NCBI GenBank assembly: GCA_013396915.1
Contig: VWZL01002000.1
Coordinates: 1,698 to 65,697, forward strand
From: Stercorarius parasiticus
Taxonomy: Eukaryota; Chordata; Aves; Charadriiformes; Stercorariidae
Direction of reading: 5' to 3'
Length of the DNA: 64,000 nucleotides
Positions 36,900-48,600 of the stretch are shown here, one piece after another. The first letter of the stretch is position 1, and every line of letters starts with the position of its first letter. The notes below the pieces were generated by a model, which saw nothing but the letters and a program-made list of their open reading frames with translations, did not search any database and was not told the DNA's origin. The translations under genes and the position numbers were made by a program.

Positions 36900-39604
36900 T
36901 ATTAGATTTGTTGTTTCATTCTTGAAAAGCAGCAGCAGCCTGAGCACAGGAAGCCCTGCTCAGTAGTCAGTCCTCTGACCAGCTGTTGAGAAAACTGTTC
37001 CCTGGAGCTGAAAGCGTATTCTGCAGCATGAACTGCTTTCCAAATGCAGTAGGGCTTACACTCATTCATCTTGCTGTCAGGACACACCACACAGCACAGA
37101 AAGCAGCTCAGCAAGCAGAATATAAGCCCCAGGTGGAAAAGCCTGAGAAATGAGTTAAATATAACTCTTTGAAATAGCTCTAATGGCGATGGCAAATAGG
37201 ATTCTTATGTTAGCCTGAGAGATGATTATGTTTGGATTTTTTTCTCCTTTTTTAGTGTCTGTCTATGAGACAAAATATATATTTTCCATTTTAAAAGGAA
37301 AAGAAAGAGAACCATACACATGGAAGCAGATTACCTTTCAAGGTAACTAATAAACTCAGAATTTTCCTTCTCTGCAACTCAGCCATGCACACAGTTACGG
37401 ATGTATTGTCATTACTTACTTGAGCATTTTTCCATCACCTATAGTAAATATAAAAGTGTTGTTGTATGAATGCCTCTGTCCTCACATGCTTCCCTGCTCC
37501 CTGGGATCAGAAGTATTAGTCTTCTAACATTGTTACTTATTTGGGAAAAGAAGGAAATAGCACAGTAAAATAGACTAACCTTTTCTGATCTTAAAAATTT
37601 TGGCACCCCTTTAAGAGGCAACGGACCTTTACATCCTGAAGATGACTACTGGGGACTCTTTGCAACAGAATTAATGAGTGTGGACCTTCTGCAACTTCAG
37701 GGCACCACTGCTAGTTCAGCTTTAGACAAAATTCACTTGCCGGTGTAACACTTTTGCTTCCGCTCATTTTTTTGCCAGTTGATATAATATATATAGCATT
37801 TTCTCACTGTCTTTAAAAGATTCGAGCAAGATTTTTGGAGGCTTTTGAAATAAAAGCTGACCTGATGCTTTTATAAAATTAACAAACATTTCAGTTTTTT
37901 AGATAACCTGGAGCTGCAGCCACTATAACTCAAGATATAACTAGTCTCTTCTGTGTTTCTAGATGTAATTATGACACGTACAGGAATTTAAAAATTTCTC
38001 AAATCTTAAATTAAAGTTAGATTACTGAGTAGCAGGAAGGGTGTTGTAAAATTTTTAAGTTGTGTTTTAACACAAATAATATTTAAGATAAAAAAGAATT
38101 AAAAAATGTGAAAAAAAATGGAAAAAAATGACATGTAGGAGAAAAAATGTAATGACTGTCATAACAGAAGACTGAAAAACAAATTATAAATAATTTGTGC
38201 TGGTGAGATTATGATTGTTTAAGGACTTGATTTGTCCTAATGTGGTCCAGACTTCTCTGAGCAACTAAAAGCATGATGCAGTCATACAGAAATGTGGCTA
38301 AATACAGAGCCTTTTTTTAAAGGCTTAGTTTGCATTAAAGCATTCTAAAAACAATTGAGGTTCTCCATGTGAACTGACTGAGTAGTCTTAAAATGTCATC
38401 CTTTAACTCAGTTCTGAGTCCAGAGGGACTGATTTATGATGAGGCATGGATCTGTGCTTGGAAGATATGAAGAGCCCACTATGGGAAAAGCTTTACAGAG
38501 CACTGGGCAGGCAAAGAGTAAACCAGACAACACCAGGATTTCAAGTCAGCTGTCAGCTTACTGATGAGAAGAGCCTTCAGCGTATGGAAAATGTTTTGAT
38601 ATTAATAACATATAGTTGAAATACAATCTACAGGAGGAGAGTCTAGTCTGTTCTTAGTTTCAGAATTTAAATGTTGAGAACATCGGTTATCCATAGGCAA
38701 ATAATAGGTGGTTTAGACTTTCAAACTGAGCAGAGTTTTCTGCTTAGATTGCCTCTGCTGAATTAAAGGACCTTGGAACCTCTGTTCTAAGGTAAAGAGT
38801 GACTGCTTATTACCTGTATGTTTACAGTTGAGTAGTAACCCCAGAGACTCCATGCCATGGCTGTTCTTCCTTGTCTGTGAGCTATATAAACAAGTGCCAC
38901 GTTGCTTCTAACTTCGGTTTTCTTCAGCATCAAGGAAAAATGAACTGATGTAAGTGGGAAAAGAGAATTGGTTACAGATTGCTATGAATGGACTGATTTG
39001 GGAAATCACAACCTGGATGTAAAAGTGATGAAGGGTAAATAGTGCCCTTAATGTTAAAAACCATGTTTGTGGAAGAACCACATCACTAAGCATTATGAAT
39101 TTTGTCTAGATTGTGACTGTCATGTATTTATATTTTAGTTAGATTAGCCAGAGGACACAACAAGCATTTATGCTTCTTTTATGTCAATTTTATCCTGGCT
39201 TTGAGAAAATATATGATGCTTATTGGCATAGAACACGTTGGTTCAAAATACCTTGAATAAATACAAAGTAGTAGAATGAATTACAAAGGTGCAGTATTTT
39301 TTATAATTCTTTATTAACAGCCTGAAAGTTGGATTTACAGTGCTGGTCTGAGAACAGAGGCAGATTGGCACATGGACCTGAGTGACACAGGATACATGCT
39401 GGGATATTTGGCAGCTCAAGCCCAGTGATAGCTAGTTGTCCAGAAGAAGGAAATTATGTGATAAGCAAGGTGGAAAGGTAGCATAAAGAGAGGCATATTG
39501 ATAGTGCTACCTCCCAGTGTTAAGTAATGGGGGAAATAGTAATATTAATGGAGATAGCCTTTGCACATTTGACTCTAGGTGTCAGAACAGTCTGAAGATC
39601 TCTG
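36900..39604. other. Unannotated AT-rich stretch
   Basis: No exon, RNA gene or transposon recognised. It includes A-rich low-complexity sequence at about 38098-38150 (repeated aaaaaatg-like units). Confidence 0.5.
38098..38150. repeat. A-rich low-complexity sequence
   Basis: Runs of five to eight A, most of them followed by atg, in loose tandem arrangement. Confidence 0.6.
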
Positions 39605-40118
39605 TGTGGTGGGTTGATCCTGGCTGGCAGCTAAGCCCGCATCCAGTCGCTTGCTCAGTCCCCTGCAGTGGGCCAGGGGAGAGAATCAGAAAGGCAAAAG
39701 TGAGAAAACCCATGGGTCAAGATAAAGAGAGTTTAGTAAGTGAAGGGCAAAAAAGAAAAAAAAACCAACCAAGCAACAGGATGCAATGGCAATCACAGCA
39801 GACTGATGCCCAACCAACCTCTGAGCAACAGCTGCCTTGGAAAACCTGCCCCCAGCTTTATTGCTGAGCATGACGTTACATGGTATGGAATATCTCTGTG
39901 GGCAATTTGGGCCAGCTGTCCCAGCTGTGTCTCCTCACAGGCTCTTTTCTACTCTCGACCTACTCACAGTGGGAGCAGAGTGAGAAACAGAGAAGACCAT
40001 GATGCTGCACAAGCACTGTCCATCAATAGCCAAAATATTGTGTTATCAACACTGTTTTGTTTACACAATATGGACTGCTATGAAGAGAATTAGCTCCAAC
40101 CCAACCAGACACAGTACA
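39605..40118 (+). mobile_element. Solo LTR of an ERVL-type endogenous retrovirus
   Basis: A 514-base LTR bounded by TG...CA. It begins tgtggtgggttgatcctggc and ends ccaaccagacacagtaca, the start and end of an LTR family widespread in birds and assigned to ERVL. Inside, tggtatggaatatctctgtg, gccagctgtcccagctgtgt, gtgttatcaacactgttttg and tgctatgaagagaattagct are in the family's usual order. The five bases either side are ctctg and ctgtg, an imperfect (4 of 5) duplication of the size expected for ERVL. No gag, pol or env sequence and no second LTR is present nearby, so it is probably a solo LTR left by LTR-LTR recombination. It is the only transposon in the window with clear family identity that lies on the plus strand. 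Confidence 0.85.
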
Positions 40119-41224
40119 CTGTGTTAAACAGACTATCAGTTGAAACCAGTACGCAGGGCGGAGGAAAGGGCTGGTCATGCTGAAACAGCATGGCTGGAAG
40201 AAGTTCTGTGCAATGTGACACACACTTGAATGTGCCAAAATAGTTACGTTCTCGTAATTTCATTTAGAACAGCATATTCTACATGACTTCACTGAAGGTG
40301 GGTTTCATGCTTGCATAATGGTTTGTGGAACACAGTTCTTACACTTTCTCTGCATTTTTCACCACAAAAGGTGTATTTTCAAAACCTCTTTACTAGTGGA
40401 AGAATTTCTCCATTGGTAAATGCAAAGTTATACTGTTCTTCATCATGTTGAATGTAGGTTTAAGTACAGTGAGGGACCAGTTGTAGCCAGATCAGTTTTG
40501 GTTTTCTAATAGGTCTAATAAGAAGTTCAATTAATTGCCCATTCTACATTCACATGTGGTAAGTTTGCTTTCATGCAGGATAAATGCTTGGTCAATGATT
40601 TAGACTGTTTTTGATGGATGCTTAAGTATCTGCTTGGTGGTGAAGGGTTTAGGTTGATGTAACATGGTGGAGCAAAAGACCAAAGAGGATTTTTAGGTAC
40701 TGAGAGAGGGTTAGTTGGACAGGTGTTGGACACATACACACATCACTAGATTTCAGGTGTGCACAGCCTGTACTCATGGCAGCTTGAGAGAAGGACAGAG
40801 TGAATGAAGGGCAATTTGTATCTGCCTGTATAGATCTCTCGCCTAACATAAAGATCACCATCACTTTCCCCAAGCCAAAAAGGATCCTAGAAATCTTAGA
40901 CAACATGTGAAATTTCCAAATGTCCACCTCTCTTCTTCGATGCCACTTTTGTAACTGGAAATTCCTGCCTAGATCTGTCCTCAGTACCTGTGAGGGAGTG
41001 GTACAGGCTGGTCACAGGGACAGCCAGAGCCCCTTCAAGGGTTCCCATCCTTCGGGGCCCCAAAACCCTGCCCTACACTGGTGTTTGGGTCAGTGCTATG
41101 GAGGGTGTGGGGTCCCAATGGAGGCAATCCAATCCTTGGGGAGCAACAGTAATTCCTCCTTTTGGCCAGACAGGTGGTGCAGTTTAAGAGCAAGCAGCAG
41201 CAGAGAACATCCAGAAAAAAACAG

Positions 41225-41319
41225 ATGCTTCCAATACAGAAGCAACCTCTGCCACTCTTGGGTGGGAACAAACTGGGACAATGTTTTTGCCTCAAGGAGT
41301 CAGCAATACAAGGCCTGAG
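41225..41319 (-). repeat. Unnamed dispersed repeat, copy A (inverted relative to copy B)
   Basis: Reverse-complemented, this segment reads ctcaggccttgtattgct, then ccttgaggcaaaaacattgt, then tcccacccaagagtggcaga. It aligns with copy B at 43833-43926 over about 95 bases with roughly three quarters or more of positions identical by eye. The two copies are in opposite orientation about 2.5 kb apart. I cannot assign a family; an LTR or a non-autonomous DNA element are both possible. The element may be longer than the aligned core on either side. Confidence 0.65.
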
Positions 41320-43349
41320 CCTCTCTTGGGAGCTATGGATATGGTGTTTTGATTTCTCTTTAGGAAGGGGGATATGGGCAGAGCAAGAGATGTGTTGATC
41401 AGCTCATGAAACAGAAGGCTGGACAACTGATCATATTGATAACCAGTATTTGTCACTTTCCTAAAATTATTAGCTGATAAGGCTTGAAATGTGACAAAAA
41501 TATGAAACCCACAGACAATTTTCCTGAAGTCAGCTGTCCTTCCATAGTTGCATGTCTGCTTTTAGGTGCTGCGAGTAATACTTATACATAGATTTCACTA
41601 TTTGAGGGATACTTTTACACAGAACTAACATTCATTATTGCTTCTCCTTTCACAGCTGTCTATTTAATATCCTTGGTTTACATGTGCATTTGTTATAGTT
41701 TGAGAATAACTATTTGTTCCCTCACACTCATTCTAACTGAGAATATTCATTATTGCAGTTAAAGGAAACCTAATTTGAGATATCTCAGAATGTAATAGTT
41801 ACACTTTCTTTTACTGTTGTAGTTTGACACTTTTGAATTTGGATTCCAAAGATAAATTTCTAGAATGAGTGAAGTCTGGGGTTTCTGACATACTTCTCCT
41901 ATGCGTGATTTTTCTAGTAAGTATTCATTTTGTAGCCTTCACAAAATTCCATGAATTCCATTCTAATTTAGAGAAAAGAGTAAAGTGAGGGCCATACCGA
42001 GAATGTATTCTAGAAGAAAATCTATGAAGTAGAATGAAAACTTTTTATTTCATTAAAATGAATAACCCATCTGTGGGTGATGAAAGTGTACTCTTATCTT
42101 ACACAAGAAGAAAAACATATGGCTGAAGGTAAATTGTAAGATACGAAAAGGTTGAATTTAATTTAACATTTATTTTGTAGACCAAGGACTTCGAAAGTCA
42201 ATAGATATCCCTCTGTTCTGCAGAGGAATTTAGATTTCCCTAGACCTCTACGTCCTCTGAATTCTGCAGTGACACAGATATATATGCTTTAGTTTGGCTG
42301 GCAGCCATGGTAAAACACGCCACATATAGTTATATAATTTATACAATGCTTTCAACCACTCCACTTCTTTTTATAATCAGAAAATACACCCACCCTTAAA
42401 AATATGAATTGGGAAATAGATGTTGTGTAGGAAATCATTGGTTTTTATGACACAGGACCATGTATATATATGTTGAAAAGCGAGCATCACTCCTGCGTTT
42501 AACCTGAAGGGGGATGGATTTTTACCAAAGTGTTTTTCTGGATTCTCTAGCTGCTTATTCTTACCAAGCATCTTTTTATCTGTGCTTTACCATCATAAGG
42601 CAGGCTGAATATTGTGCCATCAGCACAGACTCTACTGACTTCTAAACAGCTAGTGGTACAAGCCTTTTAAGTCCACATCAAAGATGCCATCTGCTAATAG
42701 TGGTAGTCCTGCTTACAGTGCTGTCTATCTGCTAAATTAAAAAGGAAAAGGATTCCTGGGGGGATATACATGAAGTAACATTCGTGTATTGATTCCTCTG
42801 AATAAGCAGACTCACTCTAGATGTCTCCTTTAAAGACATAAACCTAAAATAGTCAATAACCTGCTTGGAAGTTTTGTTTAAGTTTTCCTTTTCATCCCAC
42901 TCTACCAACTTTTCCTTGGCTCTAATACAAGATTTACGTTGCTTTGTTTTGCTATTTATTTGCCTGCCAATGTACACCTTTTATATTTTGTTTCCCACAC
43001 AATTATAATAAATGGAGTAATTCAGTCTTTCACGCTTTTAAAACACGTATTATTTCAGTATCATTGTTATCAATGCTTTAGTGATATATGACTAACTCTG
43101 GTGAGCTACTTTTGCCTTAAAGTGAGTTTTTGTTGCTTGTATAACAAGGCTTTCTTAGTGGAAACAGGAATAAATAAAGCAAATGTCCTTACATTGGTCT
43201 GATACTATAAACACTCATTCACTTTCCATAGCATATTAAAGGAAGCTACCTCCCTGAACAGTTAGATCATTCAGTTACTTACTAAAATCCCTAGTGCAAT
43301 TGCAGATAGAATTGTTCTGTTTCACAGGACTCCACAATTTGCACTGAGC

Positions 43350-43374
43350 CTTTTATTTATTTATTTATTTTTAC
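43350..43374. repeat. (TTTA)n microsatellite
   Basis: About five TTTA units in tandem, ending in a short T run. Confidence 0.85.
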
Positions 43375-43832
43375 CCATTAATATAAAGTTATTTAAAACA
43401 ATCTTTTGAAAGCCTATTGTACACATAGCGATGAAGAATGGGATAACAGTACTGTGCACCACACTTTGAAATAAGTTTATTTTAACGTGAACTTTTTCCT
43501 TCTCTAAAAGCCTACTTATGCTGAATACATAAGCAAGACAGAAAACTCCAAAGAAAATTATGTAATAAAAAGAAAATAAGTTGAATTATTTTGAAGAGCA
43601 TATCTTGTTACTATCTTTGTCTTTCATCTCTCAAATTCTCCTTGGCTTAACCTCATTTTGCAGCTTCTGATTTGTCTGATTCTTGCCTGCCATCACAGTG
43701 GAGTGGACAGAGAATACATCAAATACCAATATTAACTTCAGCTGTACTCCATGTATGAAAGGATCTTCTTGTAGGAGCTCTACAGAAGCTTGCCAGGAGC
43801 TCGGACACTATATCCACAGCTATAGTGAGACA

Positions 43833-43926
43833 CTCAGGCCTTGTATTGCCAACGCCTTGAGACAGAAACATTGTCCCGACTTTTTCCCACCCAGGAGTGT
43901 CAGAGGCTGTTTCTGCACTGAAAGCA
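43833..43926 (+). repeat. Unnamed dispersed repeat, copy B
   Basis: It reads ctcaggccttgtattgcc, then ccttgagacagaaacattgt, then tcccacccaggagtgtcaga and ggctgtttctgcactgaaag, collinear with the reverse complement of copy A. The same frame in both copies gives a similar peptide (RQKHCPxxFPPxSxRGCFC), but neither frame continues into a credible protein, so this similarity follows from the DNA homology and not from coding constraint. Confidence 0.65.
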
Positions 43927-45450
43927 ATTTCAGATTGCCTCTAGGAATATTAGTCCATGTCAAACACCTTGTAACAAGTTAGCCTTTCTGGGCATCTAAT
44001 AAGCTTTATCTTTTCTCATCTCTCCTAGTATTTCCACTCTAAGTTTAATGCCGTGTACCTGCCCACATGTGGTCACAGAGCTGAGGGGATTGTATTTTAG
44101 CCGTAGCATTCTGCAATAATTTCAGTTTATGTGCCTATATCTTCAGCTTGTTTATCCTTTCTCCTGGTGTCCTTACGACAATAAAAAAAGTCCATACTTC
44201 ACAGAAAAAGAAAGACCTGAAATCCTTTAATTTTCAGAGAATGCCCCCTTAGTCTCTTACTGAATCCCCAAATGAATCCCACAGACAGCTAGGCAATTTA
44301 GACGCTGCCAGAAAGAAGATACAAGGCTCACAACTGTGTGAAAAGGACAAGGAACTGGTGACGTTATATTACGGGACAGAGGAGAGAAGCTGAGGACAGC
44401 AGGCAATGACCAACATGGGGTGAAGTTTGAAAGGAAAGGACACACAAATAGGTACCAGTCTCAGAAGGATTTAGGATCTTTCAGCAGATCCTGTGCAGAC
44501 AGCATTAAATAAATTAATACTTAATGCCCTGTATAATTTAATTGCTATGGTTTCCTTTTAATAGCTTAGCGATTATAAAACATATAATCAGTTGTTAGTT
44601 ACATCATTATACTTCACCTTAAATCACCAAGGACATAAATAAAGCTTTCTACTAGCTTCACTTTACACTTCGGACATGTAAGTAGAAGTGGTGTCACTCT
44701 ACAAATCGTATGCCCCCTGGGCAATGATCATATGTCCTTCAAAAAATTGTTTGAAGTCTCAAAACCTTTTCAGAAATCTTCAGGAGAGTAAAAAAGTTTT
44801 AAAAATAGGTACAAAACTAATTAAGAGTTTGCAAATGCAGTACGAGTAAAAGGTCAGTTTTGTCTTTGCAAAAGGTTAATAGCAGGACGCTGTGTGGCTG
44901 TGTACTGAGACTGTTATTTATTGTGACTGTGGATCATATTAGTAACCTCAATCAGTCTGACGATTACAGCATGGGGGCTAATGTGGCCAAGTGTCAAGTT
45001 TTGCGGAATTACCTCCCTCTCTGTGCACAAGCCAGCATCCTGTATGAGTGAAGCTGTGAACAGAAGTGTCCCTCAGGTCTTGGCAAATGCCATAGCATCA
45101 GAAGGTGAAAGCTGCTACTTACGAAGTTTGCGATGGCTAGGGCAGAAAAAGACAAGGCTAAAACAGGGTCACTGGTGTGAACCAGCCCAGCCACATTTTT
45201 GGAAAAGTACTGAAATAAATGGAAGCATTCACTGTGGGCACAAAATAAGCAACAGTGCAAAGAGAAAATGCAATAGAAGATGCAAAACAAGACATAGGGT
45301 TGTTTATCCTTGGTACTTTTAAAGGTGATTGTGAATTCAGTTTTGAAGGCAAGGCAGCTTTTTTTAGCTCTTTTCCACAACTTTTGCATAAGAAATATCT
45401 AAGCTTTATGTTAGTCATATTTAGCAAAGACAATCTTCAATGCTTGCCTG

Positions 45451-45465
45451 TGTTTTTTTTTTTTT
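45451..45465. repeat. poly(T) run
   Basis: Homopolymer of about 15 T with no recognisable retroposon attached. Confidence 0.75.
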
Positions 45466-47687
45466 AATGAGCAAATTCTGCTTAGATTTTCATAAAGCAA
45501 TCTTTTATACAAGATTGTGTAATACAAGGTACTAGATTAACATTAACCACATGTTAAGATAAATTTTTTTAAGTCCTCACTCAAAGTTTTATTTACTTAT
45601 TGTTCAGGTAGTCTTCCTGAATAACAGAAAATATTGAAAAGAAAAGATATGAGGAACACAGTCCTCACCAGAGCTTTATTTCTGTTTTTGCAAAGATACC
45701 ACATGGATTCTGCAAAAGCCCTGTCAGGTTCTCAGTATATTATGTATTAGTCAAGCTACAATTCTTCCTGACCATGTTATGGCATGTTATTTCTTGATTA
45801 ACTCTTTGGTGCTTATCAGTAAAAGAGAAAGGTGCCAGTAAGTTCAGTGCAATGAGTCTATGGCACTTCTGCAGTGTGATGCACACTGAGGAAATTGAAA
45901 AACATGTTTTTTATTTGCAAAGAAAACCATTATTTTAAAAGATATTTAAACAGTATTTTAGAATTCCACGGAAAGGCCCAATCATTAGAAAGCCTATTAA
46001 ATTGTTACTATATAGGATTAACAGCACATCAGTCAGACACGAGGGGCTGACAGCCAACTGAGCTTTGCATTTCTTGTTAACCTTGTCAAATTTGTTCCTT
46101 TGTCAAATCCTCAGTGATTAATTTAACTTCACAATTGCATAAAATTAGTAGAAGATCCAACACTGTTTCTACCTTTTCTTTGCTTGCACTTTTTTCAAGT
46201 ACAAAATACTTTTAATCTTGATTACTCTTACATGATTTTTTTTTAAATCTTAATGACACCTGGCTAGCTGGCTGCGAAAAGAAATGTGTTCAAGAAAGTG
46301 TTTAACAAACGAAAAAGGAACTCATCAGGCTGCAACGAACTTTTCAAATGCCTGATTCCATTCAAAAAGGGGGGGAAAAAAAACCCTGAGATTTTCACTG
46401 TCAAAACAACTGTGGTTTTTTTTGAAAGATCACTGAAAAATAACTGTTCCACTTACACTGGTTTCACTTCTTCTCAAGTTTTTGTATGTGTGAATGACTC
46501 AGCTATCCCCATGAAATCCATCCACTGTGATACCTGCTCTTGGCATCACTAATGATTTCAGCAGTACCACTGTGGAGAACAGTCAGTAATTTCCCACAAA
46601 GCCTAAGTGATCACATTGGGTTCATAAAGTTAAGCTTCTGGGCAACACAGACACTTTCTCTCTCCTCAGAATGCATTGCGTTAACCTAAAAAGCAAGTGC
46701 AATGATGGCTATGAACAGGCGCTTCAGGTATATCAGCCAGACAACTTTGTAGTTTGCCTCTGGAACGTTTAAATTAAACTGCCCAACAATGTCCTTTGCC
46801 ATGTCCTTTGTCTTTCCACCTTTTTCAATGTTACAGTTTGCACACCAAAGGGGTTTTACTTTGGTGTAAAAAAGGGTGTGCTTACATAGTGTATTTGCTG
46901 CTGCCTCGATGGTTAGCTCTGTTAAAACCAGTTATTCATCCGCCTCTGTCTGCAGCCTCTGCTTCTGCTTTGTGGGGTCGTAAGACTTTTGGCAATGGTA
47001 ACCTTTGAGGGCTGGGCACATCTGAGCCTTAGAAGTTCTTCTGTGTGCTGTGCTGCAGCTGCCTTTGCAGTTTAATCTGTTCTTAAATTAATCAAAGTGC
47101 CTGAAAATGGCTTTCATTTGCATATGGCTGTTTTAGAACAGCACTCTCTTGCTTGAGCTCTGTCTTTTCAGTAGTTTGGATACTACACAAACCACAGTTT
47201 TTGCCCGCCAGTATAGTGTTTGAAAACAGAAATATACATTAAATACCTAACTGCAGAACACGTAAATTTGTACCAAATATATAGAAAGTAGCAAGTACTG
47301 GAATCCTGAGCAGAAACCCATCCTGATTATTATTTGATTACACAAAAGACACGTAAACAGAGGCTGTCATTTCTTTTTGACCATACGTTCAAGCACCTGT
47401 GTGTAGCACCCTGCCCGATTCCATACGCTTGTCTCCATACCTTTAGGTTTCTGTCAATGCTCACATGTGGTGTGGCATTCCCAAATCCTCCCATTCCAGG
47501 TGTTTGCTCTATTCCTTTTCCATCTCCAGCTATTCTTCCCCTGCTGTCTTCAGCCCTTGTAAGCCCTCCCTAGGACATCCCAATCCACAGCAGCCCCCAG
47601 GCAGGTGCTTGGTGGTACAAAGGTAAGTTTGGTAATTTCAGCTTGGCTGGGTCATCTGACCATTTCCCCAGGGAGAATTACTTGTTA

Positions 47688-47713
47688 TGTGTGTGTGTGT
47701 GTGTTTGCGTGTG
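47688..47713. repeat. (GT)n microsatellite
   Basis: About eight uninterrupted TG units, followed after a ttgc interruption by gtgtgc. Confidence 0.9.
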
Positions 47714-48527
47714 CCTGCTAGCACAAGTTATTCAGGCTCATTTAAGAATGGATAAAAAAATAAGAACAAAGAAAGGGCTGGGGAATGATTTGTCAATGAT
47801 GATAAAATCTGAGGGATGTGTCTTCCTTTATGTTTCATGAAAGGAAACAATTAAAAAATGGCAAGAACTGACCTCCAGCATTCGGTCCAAACCTAAAGAA
47901 TTAGTCTCAAAATTTCATCACAGGAAAATATAATTTTAAAGAGCCTCAGCAGATGCCACAGAGCCTTTTGCAGAGTTCTGCACAATCCCCGTGCAAAGAA
48001 AAAATTCACATCAGAAGAAAATGAGATGAGAGATGGAGACAAAGTAAGTGTGTGTCTCACAAAATGGGTCCCTGTAGGTTGCTGTGCATATGTAAGGCAG
48101 TAGATAAAAACCATGGTAATTTTGATCTCTCCTTTCCCTTGGAATAATTTATTTGTTTATGGAATTTAATTTTTGGCTCCTAATTCATGTGAAATTTCGG
48201 TAGCAGAACTGGTTTTACATTCTTTTTGGAAGAAGCCTTGAAAGGCCTTTGGACAGAACTTCCTGCCTCAAAGCAATGTACAGCAGTCCTCAAATGAGGC
48301 ATGTTCCAGCAAAGTCGTTCTCATATACAGTAACAGTATATGAGATCAGTAACATAATAAATATTTATTGGTAGACTACCGCAGATCTAAGAATAAAGTA
48401 AGAATAAGTTTTATTAATGTTTAAAATGCCAAGTTCTTCACATTAGTAAAAAATTTAATTTCCCTTAGATGTGTTTTTCTGCACATCCATAGGTTCTTAG
48501 GACAATGATGTTGAAGGAGAATAGGCC

Positions 48528-48600
48528 TAAACTAGGGTTTAAGAGACCTGCAATGCTCTGTGTTACTTTTCTTTATATCCCTGAGTAAGTCACCCAGGAC
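48528..48600 (+). repeat. Very weak candidate MIR-like 5' relic
   Basis: actagggtttaagagacctg, then ctctg, then ccctgagtaagtcacccagg, is spaced roughly like the MIR head and core (ggagacctgggttc, ctctgccact, ccttgggcaagtcact). Only scattered matches remain and chance is possible. Confidence 0.2.

Noticed and set aside
41218..43940. Similar Cys-rich peptides (RQKHC...RGCFC) encoded on opposite strands, possible exons of a gene family
   Set aside because: The similarity extends through the DNA as a short dispersed repeat and the frames do not continue; reported as a repeat pair instead.
45009..45389. 126-residue minus-strand frame
   Set aside because: Hydrophobic, low-information peptide without a recognisable domain; overlaps other equally arbitrary frames.
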